Shown: positions 1-8,877, numbered from the stretch's first letter. The stretch is 64,000 nucleotides of DNA from Ancylomarina longa (GCF_003996985.1 NZ_RJJX01000001.1:481049-545048); one strand, 5' to 3'. Numbers and translations: made by a program. The notes: generated by a model from the sequence alone, not told the origin.

Positions 1-1479
1 CTCACCAACAATCTCAACAGTTCTGGCCTCCCTCATATCAAAGATGGAGGAAATATGCACCATGTCCTCCTTCTGAAGAGCTACATCTGTTTTTCCATTT
101 ACCACATCGCGTACCGAAAAAGATATTGCTTCCAGACTTCGGTCTGCTTTCTTACGGGTGATCACGCCACGCTCCATAAAGGCCTCCTCCTTTAATCCTT
201 CAGCTTTTGTGATTAATTGCGATAGGCTCATCCCTTTTATCATCTCATAATTACCCGGACGATAAACTGCTCCTTCAATACTGATTCTATTCTCGAATCG
301 CGGGGTTACCACTCCTGCAACCAGAGAATCTCCATTCACCAAAGTGGTTGTTTCAAAATCTGCTGCTGTAACGCCCACAAAACTTAAGGTTCTGGAATTA
401 TTGCGATACAATTCCAAACGATGTGTATAGGCCTTATCCGTAAAGCCACCGGCATAGCGTAATAAATCGGATACAGACTCGCCATCCTTCGCCTCAAACA
501 ATCCTGTGCGCTTGAACTCCCCGGCAACAGCCACTCGTTTTAAATAAGGTCGAATCAACACCACATCCTGATCGCGCAATTGAATATTCTCTTGCGTTTT
601 CCCATCAACAAGATAGGCATATACATCTACGGAGTTTATGGTCTTACCATCCCTGATGATATCAATCTGACGAAAGGAACCATTTTCATTGGGACCTCCT
701 GCCAGGTATAAGGCATTAAATACAGAAGCAGTAGCTGGCAATGCATAAGTTCCAGGCACATTCACCTCTCCTATCACATTTACTTTTACCCCTTTTAGTG
801 TACCCATGCTGATATCCGCAAAAGTATTGGGCTGATCCCCCTGCATACCATTATATATAGACACCAGGCGGTGCTTAATTTTTGTTTTTGCATTTGTAAA
901 AGACAATCCGTAAACATATACAGGTCCCAAATCAGGAATTTGAATCGCTCCGTTTTTTTGTACCGTCAACAGGTAGGATTGTTGAGAAGCTCCATAAACG
1001 GATATATTTACCTCATCACCTATTCCCAGAGAATAGCTATCGGATACCGGTACATCAACACCAGGCTCAAAACTCAGATTTTTAGAATTGAAAAACTGAA
1101 AGCCAAATATGTTTTTATTTTTAGGACTTGCTTTAATAGTTTCTTTCTTAGACAGCTCCATCTCAGGCTGCAATGTCTTTTCTTGCATCTGGATCGTAGA
1201 TGCTTTTGCCCCTCCATTATTCTTTATCTCGTTAATTCGTTGCACCATTTGGTCGATTTGCGACTGAGAAGCACCGCGAGCACGAGCCAAGGTCATGGCT
1301 TCCTCCATACTCATGCCATTCTTTTCCATTTCAGCAATCAAGCGTTCAATTTGGGCATCACTTAAAGCTTTTACATTTACTGTTGCCGGATTGATATTGG
1401 TATTTTGTGCATTTCCATTTATGCTGCAAAAAACAAGCATAAGACCAATAATAAAAGCATTCCGTACGGTTCGAATCAT
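1..1479 (-). CDS. SLBB-domain polysaccharide export protein (partial, C-terminus beyond window)
   Basis: The reading frame is open from an ATG at 1477-1479 to the left edge, 493 codons, so the gene is truncated by the window and not by a stop. The N-terminus is a signal peptide (MIRTVRNAFIIGLMLVFC, cleavage probably after INGNA). A Gln/Met-rich helical stretch follows (about residues 30-75). Next comes a polysaccharide-export (Wza-type) domain with the block YSLGIGDEVNISVYG near residue 140, then several SLBB-like repeats (for example VNVIGEVNVPGTYALP and ISIEGAVYRPGNYEMI). This is the architecture of Bacteroidota outer-membrane exopolysaccharide/capsule export proteins, which form the periplasmic and outer-membrane conduit. 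The sugar-nucleotide dehydratase gene just upstream on the same strand supports a surface-polysaccharide locus continuing to the left. Family assignment is firm; the exported polymer is unknown. Confidence 0.9.
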   Translation of the reverse strand, partial: MIRTVRNAFIIGLMLVFCSINGNAQNTNINPATVNVKALSDAQIERLIAEMEKNGMSMEEAMTLARARGASQSQIDQMVQRINEIKNNGGAKASTIQMQEKTLQPEMELSKKETIKASPKNKNIFGFQFFNSKNLSFEPGVDVPVSDSYSLGIGDEVNISVYGASQQSYLLTVQKNGAIQIPDLGPVYVYGLSFTNAKTKIKHRLVSIYNGMQGDQPNTFADISMGTLKGVKVNVIGEVNVPGTYALPATASVFNALYLAGGPNENGSFRQIDIIRDGKTINSVDVYAYLVDGKTQENIQLRDQDVVLIRPYLKRVAVAGEFKRTGLFEAKDGESVSDLLRYAGGFTDKAYTHRLELYRNNSRTLSFVGVTAADFETTTLVNGDSLVAGVVTPRFENRISIEGAVYRPGNYEMIKGMSLSQLITKAEGLKEEAFMERGVITRKKADRSLEAISFSVRDVVNGKTDVALQKEDMVHISSIFDMREARTVEIVGE

Positions 1480-1587
1480 AATCTTTTAAAAAATAATAGA
1501 TGATAAATCTGTTTACAAATCCTCATTTAATCCGTTCTGCTTTGACAAAACCCTAATTTTATTTTATCAAAGTTTTTTAAGCTAGCG

Positions 1588-1595
1588 CAAAAATA
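1588..1595 (-). promoter_or_regulatory. Possible -7 promoter element for the SLBB export gene
   Basis: On the minus strand the sequence TATTTTTG matches the Bacteroidota -7 consensus TAnnTTTG and lies about 110 bases upstream of the export-protein ATG. No clear TTG -33 element is seen at the expected 19-base spacing, so this is a weak call. Confidence 0.35.
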
Positions 1596-1731
1596 AAAAA
1601 TGAATCTTCAAATCCCTAATTTATATTCTCTTTTCCGTTTGCTATTTAATAACATATTAGCAAACTTATTTTTGCGTTTGCAATAATAAGAACAATCAAG
1701 CTTTTTTCCGCCTGCCAAATGTGCCAAGTTG

Positions 1732-1766
1732 AAGAGGCTGATCCAAACATTAGGAAACAGCCTCTT
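1732..1766. repeat. 9-bp inverted repeat in the intergenic gap 1480-1792
   Basis: AAGAGGCTG (1732-1740) and CAGCCTCTT (1758-1766) form a perfect 9-bp stem with a 17-base loop, 27 bases beyond the dehydratase stop codon. It has no U-run on either strand, so it is not a classical intrinsic terminator, but it could end transcripts or protect the 3' end of the dehydratase mRNA. A plus-strand TATTTTTG at 1667-1674 lies 58 bases before it, raising the possibility of a small RNA. The rest of 1480-1792 is AT-rich with no recognisable gene. Confidence 0.45.
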
Positions 1767-1792
1767 GATAAATCATCATATATATAATTACA

Positions 1793-3751
1793 TCACTTCA
1801 ACATCTCCTTAAACTCTGTGATATCAATATCATTAAGTTTATCCTCTCCATTCACACTTTTCTTATCCAATTGCTCATAAATAGAATTCATTGATTTAAA
1901 TTCAGGAACAATCTCTTTCATATGGGCGACAATCTTAAAATTATCATTTGTCTCCAAAAGTTCTGAAAAATGATTAATCATATGATCGACTTCTGCAGAA
2001 TCATATCCCCTAACCTTAGCAACCATTATTCGTGGATGTTGGGTAGGTACAGTGTTTTCTTTCACGTTCAAAAGCTCTTCATACAACTTCTCTCCAGGTC
2101 TTAAACCTGTGTATTGAATTTGAATATCAGCACCAAGCTTTAAACCACTTAGTTTAATCATCTTGGAGGCCAGATCCGCAATCTTCACAGATTCCCCCAT
2201 ATCAAAAATGAATATTTTACCACCTTTTCCTATAGCACCTGCCTGCATTACCAATTGGCAAGCTTCCGGAATAGTCATAAAATAGCGGGTAATCTCAGGA
2301 TGCGTTACTGTAACAGGTCCTCCCTTTTCAATCTGAGCTTTAAATCTTGGAATAACAGAACCATTTGATCCCAGAACGTTACCAAATCGGGTTGTAATAA
2401 AATGAGTCGGGCATCCCGGATAATTTAAAGTCTGGGTATAGATTTCAGCTATTCTCTTTGAAGCTCCCATAACATTTGTGGGATTTACCGCCTTATCCGT
2501 TGAAACCATTACGAATCGTTCCACACCATATTCGAGAGCTAAATCCGCAATGTTTTTTGTACCAAAAACATTCGTTTTAATAGATTCAGAGGGGTTATTC
2601 TCCATCATTGGTACATGCTTATATGCTGCGGCATGATAAACCAATTCAGGTTTAAAAGTCTCAAATAATTTTCGAGTTCTTCCCTTATCTCTTATATCTC
2701 CAATAACTATTTCAACATTAAAAAATTTCAACTCTTCCTTAAGAGAAAGTTCAATATCATACAAAGGAGATTCCGCCTGATCAAACAATACAATAAGCTT
2801 AGGACTAAACCTTGCAACCTGACGAACCATTTCACTCCCTATGGATCCTGCAGCTCCAGTTACCAAAACGATTTTTCCATTCACCTGTTGATTAATCTCT
2901 TCCCAATCTAATTTTATGGGATCCCTTTCCAGAAGATCTTCAATTTTTATTGCACGAATTTGTTTTACACTCAACTCTCCATTCACCCAACTTTCAAACT
3001 TTGGAACTTCCCAAACCTTTACATTATTATTGAGGCACTTTTCAACAATACACTGCTTCTCTTCCCTGCTTAAATCTTTTTTGGCAACAATAACTTTATC
3101 TACACGTGAATCAATAATCAATTTATCCAAGTCTTTCGAACCGAAAATCTTTATATTCTCCAGCTTATTTCCAATCTTTTTATTTTGATGATCAATAAAA
3201 GCTACAATTGTACTATTAACTTCACTACCACTATCAAGAGCATGTTTAGCCATAATCCCAAACTCATCGCTGCCATAGATTAAAACATTTTCCCTCAATC
3301 TGGAATACGTTAGATATTTATAATAAATCGCCTTGAAAATGATTCTACTACTTGTCATTAAAAATACAACAGAAATATATTCAATTATCAAGATTGAAAA
3401 GGGTATTAAAAAACCATTCTCATGAAATAAATAACTAACACCATTAATAGAAGCGAGAATAAAAGAGCCAATAAGAACTACGAGAAAAATTCTTTCTGCA
3501 TCTTTAGAGCTAGTGTAACGTACAATTCCGGCATAAGTTCCTCCAAATAGAAAACACAGAGCGCGAACTCCAACAACTAATGGAATAATTAATTTTGCTG
3601 AATTAAAATTTATACTTTCGATATTGAAATTGAATCGAAGAACATAGGCTGCCGAGATGGAAACCAAACTAATTATTAAATCAATTATAAAAACAATCCA
3701 TCTAGGTGTTGTTTGATCAAAAACATTGATTTTTAAAATTTTCATAGACAT
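1793..3751 (-). CDS. FlaA1/WbpM/CapD-type nucleoside-diphosphate-sugar 4,6-dehydratase/epimerase
   Basis: This 652-residue membrane-anchored enzyme has four hydrophobic N-terminal segments (about residues 15-135). A nucleotide-binding CoA-binding-like domain follows (VLIYGSDEFG near 155), then a short-chain-dehydrogenase domain beginning at VLVTGAAGSIGSEMVRQ near residue 295. The catalytic region reads STDKAVNPTNVMGASKR. As known for WbpM/FlaA1/PglF, a Met replaces the usual SDR tyrosine in the S-M-K triad. Enzymes of this class make UDP-4-keto-6-deoxy-GlcNAc or related sugars for capsule, O-antigen or glycan synthesis. Length and domain order are normal for the family. It precedes the SLBB export gene on the same strand, suggesting a shared surface-polysaccharide role, although the 313-base gap argues for separate transcription. 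The exact substrate cannot be told from sequence. Confidence 0.92.
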   Translation of the reverse strand: MSMKILKINVFDQTTPRWIVFIIDLIISLVSISAAYVLRFNFNIESINFNSAKLIIPLVVGVRALCFLFGGTYAGIVRYTSSKDAERIFLVVLIGSFILASINGVSYLFHENGFLIPFSILIIEYISVVFLMTSSRIIFKAIYYKYLTYSRLRENVLIYGSDEFGIMAKHALDSGSEVNSTIVAFIDHQNKKIGNKLENIKIFGSKDLDKLIIDSRVDKVIVAKKDLSREEKQCIVEKCLNNNVKVWEVPKFESWVNGELSVKQIRAIKIEDLLERDPIKLDWEEINQQVNGKIVLVTGAAGSIGSEMVRQVARFSPKLIVLFDQAESPLYDIELSLKEELKFFNVEIVIGDIRDKGRTRKLFETFKPELVYHAAAYKHVPMMENNPSESIKTNVFGTKNIADLALEYGVERFVMVSTDKAVNPTNVMGASKRIAEIYTQTLNYPGCPTHFITTRFGNVLGSNGSVIPRFKAQIEKGGPVTVTHPEITRYFMTIPEACQLVMQAGAIGKGGKIFIFDMGESVKIADLASKMIKLSGLKLGADIQIQYTGLRPGEKLYEELLNVKENTVPTQHPRIMVAKVRGYDSAEVDHMINHFSELLETNDNFKIVAHMKEIVPEFKSMNSIYEQLDKKSVNGEDKLNDIDITEFKEMLK

Positions 3752-4280
3752 TTAATTGTAATTAATATAGTGTATGTCTTCTATAAAGTAAGGCAAGACA
3801 AAATTAGGTTCTTATTTTTCTAAAAACAACTGTCAAGTTTGCCAATTTTTAATTTTCATCAATTTTCCAGCATATTTCATGTGGTTTTTAAATGAATCTG
3901 CCATAAATCTGATATTAAAATATGATTGCAACACAAATAGAAGGTTGCGTCGTTGATAGAACAAATTTGAATTCACACTATCAAAATCTCCTCCATTAAT
4001 CATGTGATATTTTACAATTTCATACTACAATAAATTATCCTCTTAAGTAGAATATACTTCTAAATATCTTATTGATTGCGACTAAACATCGACTATGGTA
4101 ATTCTATATCAAAACAGTATTTTATTTGACAAGCTCCTATGAAAAAAAACTTAAAAGCGGTCAGGTCATTTATCGCTTTATGTTTTAATTCTTATACTAA
4201 ACCAAACTAAAACCAATCTACCCTACTTACAGAAAATAAAAACATACTCAGATATTCAAAATATGGATCTATTTCTTGAT
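3752..4280. other. Intergenic stretch without a recognisable gene
   Basis: This 529-base AT-rich gap lies between the dehydratase gene and the RNase P RNA terminator. No tRNA-like fold, convincing ORF or repeat was seen. It presumably carries the dehydratase promoter (minus strand), but no clear TAnnTTTG element stands out. Confidence 0.5.
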
Positions 4281-4313
4281 AAAAAAAAGATCAACTCTTA
4301 CGAATTGATCTTT
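4281..4313 (-). terminator. Intrinsic terminator of RNase P RNA
   Basis: Read on the minus strand, AAAGATCAATTCG / AGTTGATC forms a stem (GATCAAtt..agTTGATC) followed directly by eight U. It sits a few bases past the 3' end of rnpB. Confidence 0.85.
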
Positions 4314-4319
4314 GATTTA

Positions 4320-4674
4320 TCTGCTAAGTAATGGTAAACCTATAAGCCGGGTTCTGTATTCTTCGAAAAGAACTTCTATCATTTATCTAGAACATTTGTT
4401 GCCAAATGCCTCAAGCAATCTACCCCCCGACATCGGCCGAGTAAGCCTAAAACTGCCGGTATACTTGATCTTGCAATACATAAGGTACACAGCTACCGAT
4501 GTCGCCACCAGCACTGGTGAGCTCTTACCTCACCTTTTCACCCTTACCCGAAGGCGGTTATTTTCTGCTCTACTACTAAGATCTTTCGACCTTCTTCCCG
4601 TTAGGAAGTATGCTACTCTGTATTGCCCGGACTTTCCTCTCCTTTTTGCAAAGCAGCGATAGAACGGTTTACCG
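4320..4674 (-). ncRNA. rnpB: RNase P RNA (bacterial type A)
   Basis: This is the catalytic RNA that trims the 5' leader of tRNA precursors. The minus strand shows the universally conserved blocks: GAGGAAAGTCCGGGC near the 5' end and ACAGAACCCGGCTTA near the 3' end. The P1 helix is visible as GGTAAACC (4666-4673) pairing with GGTTTACC (4333-4340), which fixes both ends to within a few bases. The length of about 355 nt is normal. Small ORFs across this region on both strands are artefacts of the RNA gene. A promoter element lies immediately upstream and a U-tract terminator just downstream. Confidence 0.97.
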
Positions 4675-4678
4675 TCTG

Positions 4679-4686
4679 CAAAGATA
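4679..4686 (-). promoter_or_regulatory. -7 promoter element of rnpB
   Basis: TATCTTTG on the minus strand matches the Bacteroidota TAnnTTTG consensus exactly. It places the start of transcription at about 4672-4674, coinciding with the start of the P1 helix of RNase P RNA. No TTG -33 motif is visible. Confidence 0.75.
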
Positions 4687-4701
4687 GGAAACAAATTTAA
4701 T

Positions 4702-4721
4702 CCTTCAGATAAATCTGAAGG
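4702..4721. repeat. Perfect 9-bp palindrome upstream of the rnpB -7 element
   Basis: CCTTCAGAT, two A, then ATCTGAAGG: a perfect inverted repeat at about -30 to -49 relative to the inferred rnpB start, where a -33 element would lie. It could be an operator, a small hairpin or chance. Confidence 0.5.
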
Positions 4722-4833
4722 CAATTAATAAATGAAGCTAAAGATGGAGGCAATTGGTGGATTGGTTGATTGGTCACTGGGGGATTGGAGGATTGGGGAA
4801 TTGGGCACTAGACATTGGTGGATAATGTCCTAC

Positions 4834-5313
4834 TGACCTTTGACCAAATGATTATTAACTATTAGTAGTTTTTTTTGATCCTATAGATCGAATATAAGCA
4901 TTTAACATTTTAGCTATAACAATACTATCTGATTCAAGTTCTTTATATATTTTCTTTTCTATTAAGTTTCGGTCTACTGCTTTTTTTATCCAGTTTTGAG
5001 TCTCGTATAAGGAGCCTCTGGCATAAAATAAAAAATTTTTATTCTCTTTATAATGATATCTTCCATATCCTTCACATATATTGGCTGAAATGGAATCTGC
5101 AGATCTGGCTAATTGTTTACCAATAGTGGATTTTTCAAAATAATTCCATGTTGACACAATATTCCAAATTCTCTCCTCAAAAGAATAGGCCAACTGATAC
5201 AACTTCAAATCCTTTAAACCAATCATACTTATATTTATAATAATCTTTACCGACCAATAGCCAAATGACAAATGACCATTAAGCACTGACTATTGTCTAA
5301 TGACCATTGACCA
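4834..5313. repeat. Near-identical 13-bp direct repeats flanking a four-helix-bundle gene
   Basis: TGACCTTTGACCA (4834-4846) and TGACCATTGACCA (5301-5313) differ at one base and bracket the gene. The surrounding sequence is low-complexity: GATTGG-type words are repeated at 4751-4800, and TGACCATT/ATTGACC-type words at 5265-5313. This differs from the base composition of the neighbours. Confidence 0.55.
4855..5226 (-). CDS. Four-helix-bundle protein (23S rRNA intervening-sequence/S23 family)
   Basis: The 123-residue protein begins at the ATG giving MIGLKDLKLYQLAY; an upstream in-frame ATG would add about 20 residues that do not resemble the family. The pattern is typical: a Phe/Leu-rich first helix, then STIGKQLARSADSISANICEGYGR, then FLFYARGSLYETQNWI. 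These proteins were first found inside 23S rRNA intervening sequences and occur widely as stand-alone genes in Bacteroidota; their function is not established. Here the gene sits between rnpB and a SPOR-like gene, flanked by low-complexity sequence and short direct repeats. This is consistent with an acquired element (inference). Confidence 0.88.
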   Translation of the reverse strand: MIGLKDLKLYQLAYSFEERIWNIVSTWNYFEKSTIGKQLARSADSISANICEGYGRYHYKENKNFLFYARGSLYETQNWIKKAVDRNLIEKKIYKELESDSIVIAKMLNAYIRSIGSKKTTNS

Positions 5314-5325
5314 CAACCTAGCATA

Positions 5326-6489
5326 TTATAACTTTACGATAAAGGCATCGGGGAAACCCTTTTTGCGAACATCTCTTAATTCTCTGCGACAAACCCAATA
5401 ATTGTCATAGTCACCATAAAGAAAGCGATACAATCCATCCTGCTGATCAAAAGTGCGGGATACTTCTAAATTAAAGCGGGAAATACTCAGACCAGATTTA
5501 CTGGCAAAAACCTGAATACTATAATGTTTAGCTGCAGCAGGAGACAATTTACCTTCCTGAATGATTTCTTTTTTCGGGTTTTGTATCCTTGCACGATCAA
5601 AACCTAAATCTTTTAATTTCTGAACCGCTTCCTCTGCCAAAGCCTTATCGTCATATGGCCCTAATTCAATCAAATAAACAGGTTTTTTTGTGAACTTTAA
5701 CTGGGACAAATCATAGTAGTAATCATGATACTCTTTGCCTCTCATTTTTCGTCCCATATTATTGCCAGAATTCTGTGAAATTGATTTCTGCCCGACTTTG
5801 GCAACATGGAGATTTCCCAGCTTCCCCTTATTGAAAACCAACACTCTCGCGTTCTTGTATTTGGTACTTAATTCCTTCTTCATATAAGCCTCTGCATCGG
5901 CAACATCTTCAAAACGCCCAAATAAATAATAAAAAGCGCCATCCTGCTTTAAAGCTTTCACATCCTGTAAAGGTGCAAATTGATTGGCATTGTATAAAGA
6001 TTCACTTTTTTGTAATAGGATGGTATAAAAATAGGAGGTGGCCACATTATTTAGTTTTCCTATGGCTATCTCCGCCTCTCCCTTCAGCCTAGCTTTCTTC
6101 TTGGTAAGCTTCTTCTTATCCTGATCTTGCTGTTCCCCGGACATTAAATCTTCAATTTCATCAGAGGGAAATTCCGCATTCAAATCTACTATGCGAGCTT
6201 CGGGATAGCCCATTTCCTGTATTTCTTTATTCAATTCCTCTGCATCCTCTTTCGACTTTGTGACTCCAGACAAATAATGATATTCGCCATCGCTCCCCGT
6301 TAATTCCAATACATCTTTTATATTTTCGAAATAATCGGTATAAACCGGATACTTATATTTGGCAATCTCCACCGCGTAAGAAATCCCATCGGAGGAGGAG
6401 TCTGAAAAATTAATATCAAAATAAGGAGAAAAGAAACCAATGGTTCCTGCGGATAAAAGTATACAAATCAGAAAGTAAATATTTCTCAT
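5326..6489 (-). CDS. SPOR-domain-like envelope protein
   Basis: The 387-residue protein starts with a hydrophobic signal/anchor segment (MRNIYFLICILLSAGTIGFF). It has several SPOR-like repeats: about residues 40-105 (YKYPVYTDYF...YHYLSGVTKSKEDAEEL), 150-225 (FYYLFGRFEDVADAEAYMKK), 255-300 (PVYLIELGPYDDKALAEEAV) and a C-terminal repeat at 320-387 (HYSIQVFASK...YRFLYGDYDNY). SPOR domains bind denuded peptidoglycan, but these repeats are divergent and binding is inferred only. It lies 126 bases downstream of the OmpA/PD40 gene on the same strand, so the two may be co-transcribed and both act at the cell envelope. The specific role is unknown. Confidence 0.75.
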   Translation of the reverse strand: MRNIYFLICILLSAGTIGFFSPYFDINFSDSSSDGISYAVEIAKYKYPVYTDYFENIKDVLELTGSDGEYHYLSGVTKSKEDAEELNKEIQEMGYPEARIVDLNAEFPSDEIEDLMSGEQQDQDKKKLTKKKARLKGEAEIAIGKLNNVATSYFYTILLQKSESLYNANQFAPLQDVKALKQDGAFYYLFGRFEDVADAEAYMKKELSTKYKNARVLVFNKGKLGNLHVAKVGQKSISQNSGNNMGRKMRGKEYHDYYYDLSQLKFTKKPVYLIELGPYDDKALAEEAVQKLKDLGFDRARIQNPKKEIIQEGKLSPAAAKHYSIQVFASKSGLSISRFNLEVSRTFDQQDGLYRFLYGDYDNYWVCRRELRDVRKKGFPDAFIVKL

Positions 6490-6614
6490 AATAGATTAGT
6501 AGGGCAGAGATTAGTTATCAATTTTATCAATAGTAAATATAATAAATTCCTTAAGGATAGAAAATAAATTCTTTAAAAGACGGTCAAGTATTGACAAAAT
6601 AGATAAAAGTTGAA

Positions 6615-8495
6615 TTAGAGAACGAAAATTAACTCTACTCTTCTGTTTTCCCGCTGCTTTATTTCGGGGCAATCTACCCCGTCACTGCATCCATTCACAA
6701 TAAACTTCTCCCCGTAAGCATGAACTTGTATTTTTTCCGCTTCTATTCCTTTACTAATGAGATAATCTTTGGTTTTATTAGCACGGAATAAAGAAAGCTT
6801 CCTATTTATATTTGAACTCCCTTTGGCATCCGAATGTCCGTTAATCCGAATCTTTAAATTGGGATGCTGATGCCAAAAGTTGGCGAAACGGTCGAGTACA
6901 ATTCTGGATGAATCACTTAATTGGTTCGCATTGACATTAAAATAAATATTACTAAAAATAATTTTCTTATCCGGATAAGCGATTGGTTTTAATACTGTTG
7001 TGAATTTATTAACATTTGGAATCTTACTTAGAAGTACTTCTATCTGCTCCCCTTCTTTTTTAGGACTGAATATTCTTGTAAGGTTGGCATATCCTGATTT
7101 GCCAACTTCTATCTGGTACAAAACACCACGATCCACATCTGCTTGAATCACTGTAAAACGGTAAACACCATTTCCCTTATCCCCCGGTAATATTCTCACA
7201 TCCTTATTGGTAACTGTATTTTTTAAAGACACCTGAGCGCCAGTTACAGGCTTTTTACTGTCCTTGTCTTTCAAAGCAAATTGAATCCTCCCCTTTTCCT
7301 GAACCTCAATACGATAAATTTTATCTCTCAGCTTATCTTCGACATCCGACACAATTAATCTGCCAGAGGAATCAGAATAGTCGATAACTGAAAAATCATT
7401 ACCCGAAGAATTATAGCGATAGCCTGCATTTTTCACAGCTCCCCAATTTCCTGAAGGACTCTTCGCTGCATAAAAAAGATCTAATTTTCCATAACCCACC
7501 TTTCCATCCGAAGCAAACCACAAATTCCCATCCTTTAGAACACGAGGAAAAACTTCGTCGCCATTGGTATTGATTGCCTTCCCCAAGCGTATTGGTTTTG
7601 ACCAGGCATTTCCACGCCGATAGGTCATATAAATATCCATTCCTCCTTCTCCTCCGGGCTGATTCGAGGAAAAATACATAATCTTACCATCTGGAGAAAG
7701 AGCCGGATAAGCACAGGAAAACTTTCGGCTATTAAAAGAAAGCAGACTTTTGGCTTGCCATTCCCCTTTTCGTTGTACTGCCTCTACAATTTCCATTTGC
7801 TGCTTCCCCTTGCGTTGATACCAACGGGTATAATACAGATTTTTCCCATCAGCACTCCAACAAAGTGCACCAATATTACTGGAAGGATCTAAATTGGGAG
7901 CATAAAGCTTTGGTTTCGATTTTTGCGGATTCTCCGGATCATACTCATACAACTGACAGGTGCTATTTCCAGGCATCTTTCGGGATCTTCTATCTGAAAA
8001 TAGAATTCCATCAGAGTTTTGTGAAATTCCCAGACACTTTCCTTGCGGATGCAAGTCCAGCTCCTCTCGACGGAAGTCTGTTTGTTTTATTTTTCCCGCT
8101 GCTATTTTCTTAATTGCAAGTATTCTCGCATTCACAAGATCGGCAGGAGCACCCAAAGATTTGGCTCTTTCACTAAAAAGAATTGCTACTTCAAAGTTAG
8201 AATGCTCCATTTGAATCTGGGAAAGTGCCAAAAGATCTTGATATGTTTTCTCTTCTTCAAGTATTTTCTGGTAATATTTTTCGGATTGATCAAATTCTTT
8301 CAGAGCAAAATAAGCCAAGGCCATCTTTCTAAAAACCGCAGTGTTCAATATCTTGACCTGATGATAATTCGCAATTGCCTCTGGATAATCCGACTTGGCG
8401 AAAGCCTTATCTCCTCTATGTGAAAAACGGTTCTGACCACTTAAGGAAAGGCTAACAAAAATAAAACAAAATAATATTGAAATCCTGGATATCAT
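6615..8495 (-). CDS. OmpA-family protein with TPR, PD40 beta-propeller and carboxypeptidase-regulatory-like domains (PorE-like)
   Basis: The 626-residue protein has a signal peptide (MISRISILFCFIFVSLSLSG). TPR-like helices follow (about 25-130), then WD40/PD40 propeller blades (about 190-385, with YPALSPDGKIMYFSSNQPGG), a carboxypeptidase-regulatory-like domain (about 395-475), and a C-terminal OmpA peptidoglycan-binding domain (about 510-626, INGHSDAKGS and RENRRVEL). This domain order matches PorE of the type IX secretion system in Porphyromonas. However, Bacteroidota carry several paralogues of this shape, and no other secretion-system gene is nearby, so a T9SS role is only possible. It would tether an outer-membrane-associated complex to peptidoglycan. 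Length and start are typical. Confidence 0.85.
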   Translation of the reverse strand: MISRISILFCFIFVSLSLSGQNRFSHRGDKAFAKSDYPEAIANYHQVKILNTAVFRKMALAYFALKEFDQSEKYYQKILEEEKTYQDLLALSQIQMEHSNFEVAILFSERAKSLGAPADLVNARILAIKKIAAGKIKQTDFRREELDLHPQGKCLGISQNSDGILFSDRRSRKMPGNSTCQLYEYDPENPQKSKPKLYAPNLDPSSNIGALCWSADGKNLYYTRWYQRKGKQQMEIVEAVQRKGEWQAKSLLSFNSRKFSCAYPALSPDGKIMYFSSNQPGGEGGMDIYMTYRRGNAWSKPIRLGKAINTNGDEVFPRVLKDGNLWFASDGKVGYGKLDLFYAAKSPSGNWGAVKNAGYRYNSSGNDFSVIDYSDSSGRLIVSDVEDKLRDKIYRIEVQEKGRIQFALKDKDSKKPVTGAQVSLKNTVTNKDVRILPGDKGNGVYRFTVIQADVDRGVLYQIEVGKSGYANLTRIFSPKKEGEQIEVLLSKIPNVNKFTTVLKPIAYPDKKIIFSNIYFNVNANQLSDSSRIVLDRFANFWHQHPNLKIRINGHSDAKGSSNINRKLSLFRANKTKDYLISKGIEAEKIQVHAYGEKFIVNGCSDGVDCPEIKQRENRRVELIFVL

Positions 8496-8700
8496 ATCTT
8501 TAGTCTATATTAGTATAAACATAAATAAAAATAAAACTTTTTTACCTAAATATCAAAACCAATTTGTATCTCTACATCATTCTTGCGTCGGTGGTAAAAA
8601 AAGGATATCCCAATTAACTTGAGTTCGATTAAAAAAGTCAATTGTAAAAGAAGCGACATTTGCAGGCCTGATTTAGATAAAATTACACTGATGTCCGGTT

Positions 8701-8877
8701 AAATTGTATTCTACTAAATTTCCTGTCGTACCTACGGTACTTATTGTTTTTCAAGAAATTGATATCTACCATACTTTCATCCCTCCGGGATTATTTTTAG
8801 CTCCCTTAGGAGCGATAGTATGGTAGAAACAAGTTCGTAACAATAAAAAGAGCCCCGTAGGTGGCGATACAATTTTA
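8701..8877. repeat. Composite palindromic intergenic repeat
   Basis: The gap 8496-9174 has no gene but holds a nested palindromic structure. Outer arms AAATTGTA (8701-8708) and TACAATTT (8869-8876) enclose TACCATAC (8767-8774) / GTATGGTA (8818-8825). Four small hairpins are also present: GTACC-TAC-GGTAC (8728-8740), TCCC-TCC-GGGA (8780-8790), GCTCC-CTTA-GGAGC (8800-8813) and GCC..GGC (8852-8865). The hairpin centres resemble each other (CCTACGG, CCTCCGG, CCTTAGG, CCGTAGG). This looks like a REP/MITE-type family element; other copies cannot be checked here. Confidence 0.65.

Noticed and set aside
871-1489. Plus-strand ORFs
   Set aside because: They lie opposite the SLBB export gene, which has clear signal peptide and domain motifs on the minus strand.
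4312-4724. Two small ORFs on opposite strands
   Set aside because: They overlap the RNase P RNA, whose conserved blocks and P1 helix account for the sequence.
6615-8495. Firm assignment as the T9SS gene porE
   Set aside because: The domain order fits, but Bacteroidota have several paralogues and no other T9SS gene is nearby, so only PorE-like is stated.
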